The position numbers were made by a program, and so were the translations under genes. A stretch of DNA of 64,000 nt, taken from positions 1-64,000 of the forward strand of contig JADJUE010000012.1 in the NCBI GenBank assembly GCA_016710785.1, in the 5' to 3' direction. Of this stretch, positions 40,836 to 50,463 are shown piece after piece (within the stretch, counting starts at the first letter, position 1; every line of letters starts with the position of its first letter). This stretch comes from Candidatus Epilinea brevis. Its GTDB lineage: Bacteria; Chloroflexota; Anaerolineae; Epilineales; Epilineaceae. A model generated the notes under the pieces. It was given only the letters and a program-made list of their open reading frames with translations. It was not told the DNA's origin and made no database searches.

Positions 40836-42029
40836 TCAATCCCAGCCGAGGTCCGTCTCCACCGGCCGGGTGTAGTCCACGCCTGCTACGTCAAAGCCGA
40901 AGCATTGGCGAAAGTAGCGCTGGAAGCGCGCGAAGCTGCCCCATTCGGCCAACCGCTCCGTCGTGACCTTGGACCACCGCTCCAACACCTCCGCCTGCAC
41001 CGCCGGGGTCATTTCCAGGTCGTCCAGGCGGATGCGCCCCTCGTCGTCCGTGGTGGGCCTCAGGCCCGGGCCCAGATGGTCGGCCATCAGGCGCACGGCC
41101 TGCTCCAGCGGCCCCTCATGGGTGCCGGCGCGCGTCATGACATCGAAGAGCAGGCTCATGTAGAGAGGCACGGCCGGGATGGCCGCCGAGGCCTGGGTGA
41201 CGATGGACTTGTTGATGGAGACGTAGCAGCCCCCACCCAGGAACTTGGCCAGGGTCTCGTTCAGGCTGGCGCAGGTCACCTCCAGGTCTGCCTTGGCATG
41301 GCCGATGGTCCCGTGGCGGTAGATGGGCCAGGTCACCTCGGGGCCTAGGTAGGAGTAGGCCACCACCCGCGCGCCCGGGGCCAGCAGCCCGGCGGCCAGC
41401 AGGGCCTCCACCCAGCGCCGGAGGTCCGCTCCGCCCATCACGGCCACCGTGTCCGAGATCTCTTGAGGCGTGGCGACCTCCAGGGCGACCTCCTCCACCT
41501 CTTCGGTGTTCAGGTTGACGGTCTTGATCGGCAGCTGTCGGCCCACCGTCTTGAGCACCGACTGGTAGACCTGGCCGGTCTCCGGGTCCTGGCGTTTGGG
41601 CGCCGCCAGGCTGTAGACCAGGAGATCCACGGGCCCGAAGCCCTCGCGGAGCCGGTCCATGGTCTGCGCCAGCACCTCGTTGGAGAAGGCGTCGCCATTC
41701 AAGGTCTCGGCCTTCAGGCCGGCCGCCCGCGTCAGGCCGTGAAAGGCCCCGGTGTTGTACCAGCCGGCTGACGCCGTCCGGTCGCCCTTGGGCGGCCGCT
41801 CGAAGCAGACGCCCAGACTGGACATGCCGTAGCGGAAGGCGCCGGTCACGCGGGTGGCCAGGCCGTAGCCCGTGGAGGAGCCCAGAACCAGCAGGTTCCC
41901 GCCGCTCCAGGCGGCGGGATCCCGGCGGACCTGCGCCGCCTGCCGGCTCACCTGGACGGCGCAGCCTCCAGGATGGGCCGTGGTGCACACGAAGCCGCGG
42001 ATTCGGGGCTGGACGACCTGCTCAGGCAT
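40836..42029 (-). CDS. fabV: Trans-2-enoyl-CoA/ACP reductase, FabV type
   Basis: 397 residues. NAD-binding LVLGSSTGYGLATR, and the Y-x8-K pair with the FabV spacing in YSYLGPEVTWPIYRHGTIGHAKADLE. It reduces the enoyl thioester in the last step of fatty-acid elongation; FabV enzymes are typically triclosan-tolerant. LVYSLAAPKR and CYVSINKSIVTQASAAIP are further family motifs. Start at MPEQVVQPRIRGFVC, the conserved N-terminus, overlapping the end of the upstream glycosyltransferase by eight bases; the longer frame to 42110 was rejected. Confidence 0.95.
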   Translation of the reverse strand: MPEQVVQPRIRGFVCTTAHPGGCAVQVSRQAAQVRRDPAAWSGGNLLVLGSSTGYGLATRVTGAFRYGMSSLGVCFERPPKGDRTASAGWYNTGAFHGLTRAAGLKAETLNGDAFSNEVLAQTMDRLREGFGPVDLLVYSLAAPKRQDPETGQVYQSVLKTVGRQLPIKTVNLNTEEVEEVALEVATPQEISDTVAVMGGADLRRWVEALLAAGLLAPGARVVAYSYLGPEVTWPIYRHGTIGHAKADLEVTCASLNETLAKFLGGGCYVSINKSIVTQASAAIPAVPLYMSLLFDVMTRAGTHEGPLEQAVRLMADHLGPGLRPTTDDEGRIRLDDLEMTPAVQAEVLERWSKVTTERLAEWGSFARFQRYFRQCFGFDVAGVDYTRPVETDLGWD

Positions 42030-43353
42030 GATGGGCCTCCACGGATGGGGCGGGAGATGCGGCGGCGGGCAGGTCCGGGGCGTCGTCGAGCGGGGGGCGG
42101 AAGAGCCCATCGGCTCCCACCGCGGTCACCACCGCGGGGGCCACCTGATCGGCGGATCGGGCCAGGATGGGGATCCGCCGCGCCGCTTCGGCGCTGAGGC
42201 CCGCCCCGCCCTGTTCGCGCGAGAGGGCAAACAGCGCCTCATAGGCCTCGAAGCAGCGTTCGGGGTCGAAGAGGGTCAGGGCCACCGTCTGCCGCGCACG
42301 GTAGACGGGGAGCCGCTCGGCCACCTCCAGGATGCCCGCCGCCAGGGCCGTGGGATCGCCGGCGCGGGTGATGACCCCCATCCCGGTCACGCGCACGATC
42401 TCCCGGGCTCCGGGGATGTCGGCGGTCACCAGGGGCGCGCCGCTGCGCACGGCCTCGATCTGCGTGGAGGGGAAGCAGTCGGAACGGCTGGGCAGGGCGA
42501 AGCAGTCGATCATCCCGTAGAAGTCGGCCAGGGACTGCGGCTCGGTCAGGAGGCCCAGGAAGGTGAAATGGTCGGCGAGGGCCTCCACCTCGGCCCGGTG
42601 GCGCTCGAAGAAGCCCTCATAGCTGATCTCCCGCACCCCGGCGAACACGAAGTGGGCATCGGGCCGCGCCGCCAGCACCTGGGGCACGGCCTGGAAGAGG
42701 AAGTCGAAGCCTTTCTCCTCCACGAAGCGCCCGGCGAAGCCCACCAGGAAGCGGTCCTCAAGGCCCAGCTCCCGGCGCCAGGCGGCGCAGGCCGCCACAT
42801 CCGGAGGCGGCAGGTCCACAGGGGCGTAGATGAAGTGCAGCTTGTCCCACAAGGGCGAGAGCAGGCGGCTGGAAGCGGCGTAGTCGCGGGTCTGGGGGAT
42901 GAGGCCGGTAGCCAGACGGCCGGCAGCGCCGGTCATCTGGTAGTAGAGCGCCTCCAGGGGCCTCTTGAGCGGCCCCGCGGGAAGGACGAGGTCGCCGTTG
43001 TGGGTGAGGAAGACGGAGGCTCCGGCCTGACGGGCCAGGGCCGTGGCGGGATAGACCTCGGGGAAGGGGATGTGGATGCTGACGGCATCGATGGCCTCCT
43101 CCCGCAACAGGCGCCGGAACCGCGGCAGGAGGCCGGGGGCGATGAGCGAGCGGCTGACGCTGAAGCGCGGCGGCACGCGATGCACCCTGACGCCGCCGAT
43201 CTCCTCCTCCAGGGGCAGGTCCGGGTCATGCTGCACGGCCAGGGCATGCACGTCGTGCCCCCGCGCGGCCAGACCCTCGGCGATGCGCCCGGCGTAGCGG
43301 GTCAGCCCGGTCCAGTGGGGGTAGTAGTAGGTGAGAAGGAAGAGAATGCGCAT
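42022..43353 (-). CDS. GT4-family glycosyltransferase
   Basis: 443 residues. MRILFLLTYYYPHWTGLTRY begins a GT-B fold; FLVGFAGRFVEEKGFDFLFQA marks the second Rossmann domain; the E-x7-E-like region FALPSRSDCFPSTQIEAVRSGAPLV is the nucleotide-sugar site. The last 60 residues are Ala/Pro-rich and not conserved-looking. It probably transfers a hexose onto a lipid or exopolysaccharide precursor; sugar unknown. Start at 43353 (MRILFLL) is preferred over the in-frame ATG six codons upstream. Confidence 0.9.
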   Translation of the reverse strand: MRILFLLTYYYPHWTGLTRYAGRIAEGLAARGHDVHALAVQHDPDLPLEEEIGGVRVHRVPPRFSVSRSLIAPGLLPRFRRLLREEAIDAVSIHIPFPEVYPATALARQAGASVFLTHNGDLVLPAGPLKRPLEALYYQMTGAAGRLATGLIPQTRDYAASSRLLSPLWDKLHFIYAPVDLPPPDVAACAAWRRELGLEDRFLVGFAGRFVEEKGFDFLFQAVPQVLAARPDAHFVFAGVREISYEGFFERHRAEVEALADHFTFLGLLTEPQSLADFYGMIDCFALPSRSDCFPSTQIEAVRSGAPLVTADIPGAREIVRVTGMGVITRAGDPTALAAGILEVAERLPVYRARQTVALTLFDPERCFEAYEALFALSREQGGAGLSAEAARRIPILARSADQVAPAVVTAVGADGLFRPPLDDAPDLPAAASPAPSVEAHHA

Positions 43354-43441
43354 GGGGGTGGGGCCGGCCAATCGTATCGCGAGGCAGGGGGGCTGTCAAC
43401 ATGACCCGGCCGGCGCCCGGCTCAGGCCCGCCACCGTCCGC

Positions 43442-45733
43442 TCAACGCGGGCGGAGAAGCCGCGGCACGTAGATGCGCAGCTTGAGCGGCTGCAGGGTTC
43501 GCGTGGGCCGGGTGGAAGGCGTGGCGCTGGGAGCCGTGGGCTTGTCCGAAGGCGTGGCCGTCGGCAGGTTCTCCGTCGGCGTCGGCTCCGGGCGGGTGCC
43601 GATCGGCGTGGGCTGCGGGGTGACCGAGGGGATCGCAGTCGCCGTGGCGCTGGCCATGGGGGTGAGCGTGGCGCTGGGGGTAGCGCTGGGAAGCGCGGTG
43701 TCCGTCACGGTCATCGTGGGCGCCACCGGCGCGCCACCCCAGCGGTACAGCTGCAGGCGGTTGTTGCCGCTGTCCACCACCAGCACGCGGCCATCCCGGT
43801 TGGCGGCCACCCCCAAGGGGCGGTCTACCAGGCCCGGGCCACCGCCCGCCCCATCGGCGAAGACCGCCACCACCGCCTCGGTGAGCGGCTTCTCCAAGGA
43901 CGGCGCGCGGAAGACCGTCACGCGCCGGAGGTTGAAGTCGTCGTTCTCCAGCAGGTACAGGTATCGGCCGTCGGAGGACAAGGACATCGGACCGCGGAGG
44001 AAACCCGGCGGCACCTCACCCCGTTGGGGGGCCTCAGCCTCCCAACGGTGGACCAGGGCGCCCTCCAGGGTGTAGGCGCTCAACCGCGACTGACCGCGCT
44101 CGATCACATACAAGAGCCCATCCGGACCCACCGTCAGGTCCCGCGGATACTCCAGGGCATCCTTGCCGGCGCCGCCGAAGCTGCCGAGGATCTCCCCTGC
44201 CGGACCGCGCCGCACGATGCGGTTGTTGCCCGTGTCGGCGATGTAGACCGTGCCGTCGGCGTCCACCGCGACGCCTTCGGGACCGTCCAGCCCCTCGGCG
44301 TTCCGTTGCCGCTGACCCGTGCCGTAGGCGCCCAGAGACGTGCCGTCAGCCAGGAAGACGTGGACCAGATGGCGATCCGGATCCGCCACGTAGACCTTCA
44401 GTTCATCGCGCTTCGGCCCCGTTCGCCAGACGGCCAGCCCGGCCGGCTCGCCCATGTCCAAGTCGGGGGCGCCGAACAGGTACAACGGACGAAAGTCCTG
44501 CCCGGCGTCCAGCACCTGGATGCGCCGGTTGCCGCTGTCGCTGACGACCAGCAGCTGGTCGTCCAAGGCGGCGGCTCGCGGCCGGTCGAACTGACCCGGG
44601 TCGCGGCCGAGGCCGGCCAGCGGGGTGATGCTGCCCCCGTCCGGTGGCATCAGCAACAGGCCGGCATCGCCGTTGTCCAACTGGTCGGTGCCGGCGTAGG
44701 GGTTGCTGAGGACCGCGTCACCGCTGGGCAGGAAGGTCGCTCCCTGCAGGTGCAGCTGCAACCGCGGGTCCACGCCGGCCAGACCCATGGCCGGACCGAG
44801 CAGCTTGCCGTCCGCCCCGGAGCGCCACAACCGGGGGCTGGTGTAGGAGGGCTCGAAGTCGCGGATGATGAAGCGTCCATCCAGGCTCACGGCGATGCCG
44901 GAGGGCTTGTTGAGCTTGTCCTCCACCCGACTGCCCAGGCTGCTCAGCTGCCGTTTGAGCTTGCCGTCGCGGCCGAAGACGACGAGGCGGTTGCGGTTGG
45001 TGTCGGCCACCCACACGTCGTCATCCGGGCCGATGGCCACGTCGCGCGGATGGTTGAGCTTGTCCGGGTCGCTACCCGGGCCACCCAGGGTACCCAGCCA
45101 CTGGCTGCCGTCGGGGGTGAAGATCTCGATATCGCTGGCACCCTCGTCCGCCACGTAGACGTTGCCGCGGCTGTCCACCGACAGGCCGATGGGGTTGAGG
45201 AAGAGCCCGGGGCCCTTGCCGGGGCCGCCCCATTCCTGGAAGGGCTTGTTCTCGCAATGAGCCTTGACGCAGAACTTCTCGTCCAGCCGGTACTGCAGCA
45301 CCACGGAGCGCCCGGCATCGACGACATAGACATAGCGGCCGTCGGGGCTGACGGCCACATCGCGGGGTTGCCAGAACTGGCCGTAGTTCTCGCCGCGCCG
45401 CCCCCACCAACCCAGATAGGGTTCGGTGGACGGCTGGAAGACCTGGATCCGGGCATTCCCGGTATCCACCACGAAGATCCGGTTGCCGTCCGGTGTGGCC
45501 GCCACACCCATGGGCAGGTTCAGCTGCCCCCCCTGGGCCACGGCCTCGATGATGCGCACGAAGGCCGGGCCCTTCGCGGCTTCGGCCCCATCCTGACGCG
45601 GCGCCGCGACGATCGGCCGGCCGGCGTCGGTCAGCAGGGCGACAGCGACGCCCAGAAGCACCAGATGCGCCCCGAGGCGACAACTGGCCGAAGGAAGGGG
45701 CCGACGGCTGATGGGGGTCTCGCTGATCATCAA
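43442..45733 (-). CDS. Large NHL-repeat secreted protein with C-terminal YVP tag
   Basis: 763 residues. The N-terminal membrane segment (LGAHLVLLGVAVALLTDAG) is likely a signal peptide. At least ten NHL-type blades follow (for example GVAVDADGTVYIADTGNNRI, DLTVGPDGLLYVIERG, DVAIGPDDDVWVADTNRNRL), enough for two propellers. A Thr/Pro linker of about 90 residues ends in KLRIYVPRLLRPR at the very C-terminus. NHL propellers bind proteins, RNA or glycans; a surface-exposed binding scaffold is the most that can be said. A good sigma-70-like promoter lies 212 bases upstream. Confidence 0.87.
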   Translation of the reverse strand: MMISETPISRRPLPSASCRLGAHLVLLGVAVALLTDAGRPIVAAPRQDGAEAAKGPAFVRIIEAVAQGGQLNLPMGVAATPDGNRIFVVDTGNARIQVFQPSTEPYLGWWGRRGENYGQFWQPRDVAVSPDGRYVYVVDAGRSVVLQYRLDEKFCVKAHCENKPFQEWGGPGKGPGLFLNPIGLSVDSRGNVYVADEGASDIEIFTPDGSQWLGTLGGPGSDPDKLNHPRDVAIGPDDDVWVADTNRNRLVVFGRDGKLKRQLSSLGSRVEDKLNKPSGIAVSLDGRFIIRDFEPSYTSPRLWRSGADGKLLGPAMGLAGVDPRLQLHLQGATFLPSGDAVLSNPYAGTDQLDNGDAGLLLMPPDGGSITPLAGLGRDPGQFDRPRAAALDDQLLVVSDSGNRRIQVLDAGQDFRPLYLFGAPDLDMGEPAGLAVWRTGPKRDELKVYVADPDRHLVHVFLADGTSLGAYGTGQRQRNAEGLDGPEGVAVDADGTVYIADTGNNRIVRRGPAGEILGSFGGAGKDALEYPRDLTVGPDGLLYVIERGQSRLSAYTLEGALVHRWEAEAPQRGEVPPGFLRGPMSLSSDGRYLYLLENDDFNLRRVTVFRAPSLEKPLTEAVVAVFADGAGGGPGLVDRPLGVAANRDGRVLVVDSGNNRLQLYRWGGAPVAPTMTVTDTALPSATPSATLTPMASATATAIPSVTPQPTPIGTRPEPTPTENLPTATPSDKPTAPSATPSTRPTRTLQPLKLRIYVPRLLRPR

Positions 45734-45944
45734 GTGGGCGGTTCGGATGTCCCCTTCCCGTGTCGCGGCAGGCGCCAGACGGGCTTCTGCTCAACGGACC
45801 GAGAAGGCGGGCGATCCTGAGGGTAAGGCCGCCCGTGCCCTCGGGCAGGGGGGCGGAGGCGGCGAAGACCCGGGCGATGCGGCTTGGCGTGGGGGAAGGG
45901 CCGGGGTTCGCCAGGGATGAACCTGACTGGGTGGAACCTCGACC

Positions 45945-45973
45945 ATTATACCGTCCGCAAAGGCGGGTGTCCA
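45945..45973 (-). promoter_or_regulatory. Sigma-70-like promoter for the NHL gene
   Basis: Minus strand: -35 TGGACA (45973-45968), exactly 17 bases, -10 TATAAT (45950-45945). It is the best promoter match I found. The rest of the 365-base gap 45734-46098 between the divergent genes shows only a Shine-Dalgarno (AGGAAGG) before 46099. Confidence 0.6.
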
Positions 45974-46098
45974 CAGGCACCGCCAATCCGCGCCCGCGCA
46001 GCTCGCCCGGATGCCCACGCCGGGTGTATGCTGCCGGTCCTGCCGGGCTGGGGCCACCCGCCACCGCCAGCCCATGCCATTTCCAGGAAGGCAAGCCC

Positions 46099-47685
46099 AT
46101 GCCCAGCATCCGCATCCCCGCTCGCTACCGCCGCCTGGCGCTGCTGGCCCTCGGCGCCGGGGGCGCGCTGACCCTGGCCTTCGTCTCGGCCGGCAGGGCG
46201 CAGGAGCCACCGCCGGCCCGCCTGTGGTTGCCGGCGCTCCTGTCCCGCGCGCCCATCCCCTCGCCGGCACCAGGCAGCCCTGTCCCGACGGCTGCCACCG
46301 TCCGCCCGCCGGCGACCACGCCGCCCTCGGCCACGCCCGGCGCCGCGCCCTCGTCATCCCCCGTACCGACCGCCTCCCCCCCGCCACAGCCCAGCGCCCA
46401 GCCCACGTCCGGCGCGGAGGCCTGCGATGCCATCGCGTCCTTCGAGGATGGTCTGGCGCCCCGGCGCGAACTCCACGTGTCCCCGCGCGGCGACGACGCC
46501 AGCGGCGATGGATCGCCGGCACGCCCCTTCCGCAGCCTGGGGCCTGCGGCCAGGGCCGCCGAGCCGGGCACCGCCATCCGCCTGCACGCGGGCAGCTACG
46601 CCGGCGGCAGTTACCTGGAAGGTCTGCGCGGCACCGCCGCGGCGCCCATCTGGCTGGGCGGCATGCCCGGCGAGGCCCGACCGCGCGTGCAGGGCGGCGG
46701 GACCGCCCTGCACCTGTCCAGGGCCGCCTGGCTGGTGGTGCATGATCTGGAGCTGAGCGGCCAGAGCGACAACGGGATCAACGCCGATGACGGCGGCGCG
46801 GTGGCCGACCCCCTGGCCGCGGGTCCCCTCATCTTCCGCGGCCTGGCCATCGAGCAGGTGGGCGGCGGCGGCAACCAGGACTGCCTGAAGCTCAGCGGCA
46901 TCCGCGGCGTCCTGGTCATCGACTCGGCCTTCGCGCGCTGTGGCGGCGGCGGCTCCGGATCTGGTATCGACATGGTGGGCGTGCATGAGGGCCTGGTCGC
47001 CCGTAGCCGCTTCCAAGACCTCTCGGCCAATGCGGTGCAGGTCAAGGGCGGGTCCACGGACATCGAGATCCGCTGGAACCACATGCTGCGGGCCGGCGAG
47101 CGGGCGGTCAACATGGGCGGATCCACCGGCCTGGAATACTTCCGTCCGCCATTGGACAACACGGCGGAGAACGCCGAGGCCCGGCGCGTCAAGGTGCTGG
47201 CCAACCACATCGAGGGCGGCGTCACGCCCTGGGCCTTCGTAGGCTGCGTGGACTGCCTGGCCGCGCAGAACACGGTCGTCGAGCCCACGCGCTGGCTGAT
47301 GCGCATCCTGCAGGAGACCAGCAGCCAAGGCGAATTCCGGTTCGCGCCGGCCGGCTCCGGGCGGGTGATCAACAACCTCTTCGTCTTCCGCCGCGGCCAG
47401 ATCCGCGCCGACGTGAATGTGGGAGCGGGCACGGCGCCGGAAACCTTCCGCTTCCAGAACAACCTGTGGTTCGCGGTGGACGATCCGGGGCGCTCGGCGC
47501 CCGGCCTGCCCGTGGCCGAGACAGGCGGCATCGTGGGCCGCGACCCCTTACTGCGCGCCGACGGCGCCATCCCTCCGGGCAGCCCCGCCGTAGGCGCCGG
47601 ATGGCCGGGGCCCTGGGCCCCCGGAGACCTGGCCGGCGCCTGCTGGGCGGATCCGCCGGCCATCGGCGCCCGCGAAGGGCGCTGA
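46099..47685 (+). CDS. Secreted parallel beta-helix (pectate-lyase-like) protein
   Basis: 528 residues. Signal peptide to about residue 34, immediately followed by ARLWLPALLSRAP, the same hydrophobic motif that other proteins here carry after linkers. A Pro/Ala/Thr linker runs to about 110. The body is a right-handed beta-helix: LHVSPRGDDASGDGSPARPFRSL is the typical opening of DUF1565/PbH1 proteins, and AVQVKGGSTDIEIRWNHML is a typical coil. Family members include polysaccharide lyases and non-catalytic adhesins; no lyase catalytic residues could be assigned. AGGAAGG precedes the chosen start. Confidence 0.85.
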   Translation: MPSIRIPARYRRLALLALGAGGALTLAFVSAGRAQEPPPARLWLPALLSRAPIPSPAPGSPVPTAATVRPPATTPPSATPGAAPSSSPVPTASPPPQPSAQPTSGAEACDAIASFEDGLAPRRELHVSPRGDDASGDGSPARPFRSLGPAARAAEPGTAIRLHAGSYAGGSYLEGLRGTAAAPIWLGGMPGEARPRVQGGGTALHLSRAAWLVVHDLELSGQSDNGINADDGGAVADPLAAGPLIFRGLAIEQVGGGGNQDCLKLSGIRGVLVIDSAFARCGGGGSGSGIDMVGVHEGLVARSRFQDLSANAVQVKGGSTDIEIRWNHMLRAGERAVNMGGSTGLEYFRPPLDNTAENAEARRVKVLANHIEGGVTPWAFVGCVDCLAAQNTVVEPTRWLMRILQETSSQGEFRFAPAGSGRVINNLFVFRRGQIRADVNVGAGTAPETFRFQNNLWFAVDDPGRSAPGLPVAETGGIVGRDPLLRADGAIPPGSPAVGAGWPGPWAPGDLAGACWADPPAIGAREGR

Positions 47686-47713
47686 CGGGACACAGGGGGT
47701 CGCGGACGAAGGG

Positions 47714-47722
47714 TGCTAGAAT
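47714..47722 (+). promoter_or_regulatory. Extended -10 promoter giving a leaderless transcript
   Basis: TGCTAGAAT: extended -10 (TG) plus TAGAAT at 47717-47722. Transcription would start at about 47729, the first base of the next ATG, and no Shine-Dalgarno is present. Confidence 0.5.
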
Positions 47723-47728
47723 CGCTCC

Positions 47729-49012
47729 ATGCCCCCGCACCTTTCGGCTCGATGCCGGGCAGCCGGCCTCCTGCTTCCAGGCCTCCTCGCGGTGATGGCC
47801 TGCCGCCAGCCACCCGGTCAGGGCGCTGCCACGGCCTCGCCTCCTCGGCCTCCGGCTGGCCTCACGGTCGGCGGGTCCGACGCCGGGCCGGCCTCCGACC
47901 CTGCCATCAGCCAGGCGATGGCAGCGGGTCGCTGGGTCGTCATGGCCACCGATGCCGCCGGACAGCGCAACCGGGCGCTGCAGCTGGATCCCGCCAGCGG
48001 CGAATGGCGCGAGCTCTGGGTGACCTCGCCGCTGGGCAACGTCACGGACTGGTCGCCGGCGCCGGACGGCCGGTCTGTGGCCTACCGCATCATCCAGCGC
48101 TCCAGCCCCACGGACGCCATCGAAGCCCTGGTCGTCCGCGACCTGGCGCCGGGAGCGCCGGCGCGCGTGCTGACCGTGGTGGATGCCAGCAAGGAACGCC
48201 TGGCCGGCTTCGGCTGGGCGCCCGACGGCTCCAGCCTGGGTTTCGGCCTGCAGGCGCTGGCGCCCGAAGGCAGCGGCAAAGGGGCCGGCTGGTCGCTGCG
48301 CTCCGTGACGACCGCCGGTGGGGGGAAGCCGTCCGAAGACGTGAGCAACCCGGCCGATGCCCCGGAGGCGCAGATCCTCTGGCAGGCGGAAGCGCCGCCC
48401 GACCAGCCGCTGGCGCTGGTGCTGGCGGCCTATGATCCAGAGCGCGGCCGGGCGGTGGTCTCTCAACTGGCCGCAGACAGCGGGATCATCGCGTCCCTGC
48501 GCCTCATCGATCTGCTCGAGCGTCGCGAGTCGACCACCCTGTCCGTCACGATCGCCGGCCTGGCACCCGTGGCGGGTGTGGGCACGCTCGCCCTGCCGGA
48601 AGGCGCCCCGCTGGCCGACCGCCTGCTCCTTCTGGACCTGGCGAGCGGCGAGGCCCGCGAGCGCTTGCGCTTGCCGCCAGGCGGCAGCCTGGGCCGCCCC
48701 CTGTGGTCCGCCGACGGCCGCCTCCTGGCCATTGCCGGCTACACCGACGACGCGGACGGCGGCGAGACCGCGATCCTGGTGCTGGACCCGGCGGCGACCG
48801 ATGCCGCGCCGGACCGGCGCTGGTTCGTCCCCGGCGGCGGCGGCGCGCCCTTGGCCTTCAGCCCCGACAGCCGCTGGCTCCTGACCCAGGCGGGCGCGGC
48901 GGACGAGGCCTTCGGCTCGCGGCTCATGCTACTGCCATTGGCTGGAGGGGATCCGCTGGTCGCCCCTTTGACCGTCCCGCCGGGCAGCTGGGCCCTCAGC
49001 TGGCTGCCCTGA
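47729..49012 (+). CDS. Lipoprotein with WD40/TolB-like propeller
   Basis: 427 residues. The signal peptide ends in VMAC (lipobox LAVMAC), so Cys is lipidated at about residue 25. After a short Pro-rich linker the protein shows blades typical of TolB/PD40: VTDWSPAPDGRSVAYRI, GFGWAPDGSSLGFGL, RPLWSADGRLLAIAGY, PLAFSPDSRWLLTQAG. Likely an outer-face binding or scaffold protein. Related in architecture to 28306-29838. Followed after 19 bases by the MBOAT gene, so possibly co-transcribed with the acylation pair. Confidence 0.83.
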   Translation: MPPHLSARCRAAGLLLPGLLAVMACRQPPGQGAATASPPRPPAGLTVGGSDAGPASDPAISQAMAAGRWVVMATDAAGQRNRALQLDPASGEWRELWVTSPLGNVTDWSPAPDGRSVAYRIIQRSSPTDAIEALVVRDLAPGAPARVLTVVDASKERLAGFGWAPDGSSLGFGLQALAPEGSGKGAGWSLRSVTTAGGGKPSEDVSNPADAPEAQILWQAEAPPDQPLALVLAAYDPERGRAVVSQLAADSGIIASLRLIDLLERRESTTLSVTIAGLAPVAGVGTLALPEGAPLADRLLLLDLASGEARERLRLPPGGSLGRPLWSADGRLLAIAGYTDDADGGETAILVLDPAATDAAPDRRWFVPGGGGAPLAFSPDSRWLLTQAGAADEAFGSRLMLLPLAGGDPLVAPLTVPPGSWALSWLP

Positions 49013-49031
49013 CGCCCATCCCCACTGGCGC

Positions 49032-50456
49032 ATGCTCTTTCCCACCTTGGGGTTCGCCCTCTTCTTCGCCATCGTCTATCCCGTCTGTTGGGGATTGGCG
49101 CGACGGTCGACGGCCTGGCGCGGCTTCGTCCTGGCGGTCAGCTACGTCTTCTATGGCGCCTTCGACTGGGGCCACAGCTTCGTCGGCCTGCAGTACACCG
49201 CCCTCCTCGCCGTCTCGACCCTGGTCAACGCCGCCCTGGCCCGCGGCATCCGCCGCGCCCTGCCGGGCAGCGTGGCGCGGCGGCTGGCCCTCGCCAGCGG
49301 CCTGCTGTTCAACCTGGGCATCCTGGTCTGGTTCAAGTACGCCCTGTTCCTCGCCCAGACGGGCAACGACCTTCTGCGCTGGATGGAGGTCGCCGACCGC
49401 CTCCCGCTGGTCAAGATGGCCCTGCCGGTGGGCATCAGCTTCTTCACCTTCCAGGCCCTCAGCTACCTGGTCGATGTGTACCGCGGGCTGGCGCCGGTGG
49501 CCACGCTCGACTTCGCGGTCTACCTGGCCTTCTTCCCCCATGTGGTGGCCGGGCCCATCGTGCGCGCCATCGAGTTCGTGCCGCAGCTGGCGCGCGAGCG
49601 GCGCCTGACGAAGACCGACGCCAGCCGCGCGGCCTGGCTTATCGGCGGCGGGCTGTTCAAGAAGGTGGTGGTGTCCAGCTACCTCGCCGCCTCCCTGGTG
49701 GATCCGGTCTTCGGGGCGCCGGAGCGCTTCAGCGCCTTGGAGATCCTGGCCGCCACCTACGGCTATGCCGTGCAGATCTTCGCCGACTTTAGCGGCTACA
49801 CCGACATGGCCATCGGCCTGGCCCTGCTGCTGGGCATCCGCTTCCCGCAGAACTTCGATCGACCCTACGCCGCGGCCAGCATCCAGGATTTCTGGCGGCG
49901 CTGGCACATGACCCTCAGCCGCTGGCTGCGCGACTACCTCTACATCCCGCTGGGCGGGAGCCGGAAAGGGTCGCTGCGCACCTACATCAACCTGCTGCTC
50001 ACCATGACCCTGGGGGGTCTGTGGCATGGGGCCTCGCTGACCTTTGTGGCCTGGGGGCTGTGGCAGGGCCTGGGGCTGGCAGTAGAGCGCGCCTTGGGCT
50101 ACGGTGGCCGGCGACAGATCCTCGGGCGCCTGATCACCTTCCACTTCATCTGCCTGGGTTGGATCCTCTTCCGCGCCCAGGGTCCCGGGCTGGAGGGCTT
50201 CCGGCTGGCCGGCACCCTGCTCGCGCGCCTGGCCACGGCCTGGACGGCGCCGCCGGCATCCGTCATGGGTCCGCTGCTGGTGGCTGGGGGCATGATCCTG
50301 TGGCAGCAGCTGCCGGGGCGCGCCCTGGCCGGGGCGGAACGCGGCTTCGGCCGGCTGCCCTTGATCGTCCAGGGCGCGGCCCTGGGGGTCTTCATCTTCC
50401 TCTGCATGATGCTGGGGCCGCGCGGCGTGGCTCCTTTCATCTACTTCCAGTTCTGA
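49032..50456 (+). CDS. MBOAT-family O-acyltransferase (AlgI/PatA-like)
   Basis: 474 residues, multi-spanning membrane protein starting MLFPTLGFALFFAIVYPV. It contains the AlgI-type signature DFWRRWHMTLSRWLRDYLYIPLGG and the catalytic histidine in TLGGLWHGAS (His at residue 332). These proteins move acyl groups, usually acetate, across the membrane for O-acetylation of exopolysaccharide or peptidoglycan. The next gene encodes an SGNH hydrolase eight bases downstream, the common partner that finishes the transfer outside the cell. Confidence 0.94.
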   Translation: MLFPTLGFALFFAIVYPVCWGLARRSTAWRGFVLAVSYVFYGAFDWGHSFVGLQYTALLAVSTLVNAALARGIRRALPGSVARRLALASGLLFNLGILVWFKYALFLAQTGNDLLRWMEVADRLPLVKMALPVGISFFTFQALSYLVDVYRGLAPVATLDFAVYLAFFPHVVAGPIVRAIEFVPQLARERRLTKTDASRAAWLIGGGLFKKVVVSSYLAASLVDPVFGAPERFSALEILAATYGYAVQIFADFSGYTDMAIGLALLLGIRFPQNFDRPYAAASIQDFWRRWHMTLSRWLRDYLYIPLGGSRKGSLRTYINLLLTMTLGGLWHGASLTFVAWGLWQGLGLAVERALGYGGRRQILGRLITFHFICLGWILFRAQGPGLEGFRLAGTLLARLATAWTAPPASVMGPLLVAGGMILWQQLPGRALAGAERGFGRLPLIVQGAALGVFIFLCMMLGPRGVAPFIYFQF

Positions 50457-50463
50457 GCCGCCC

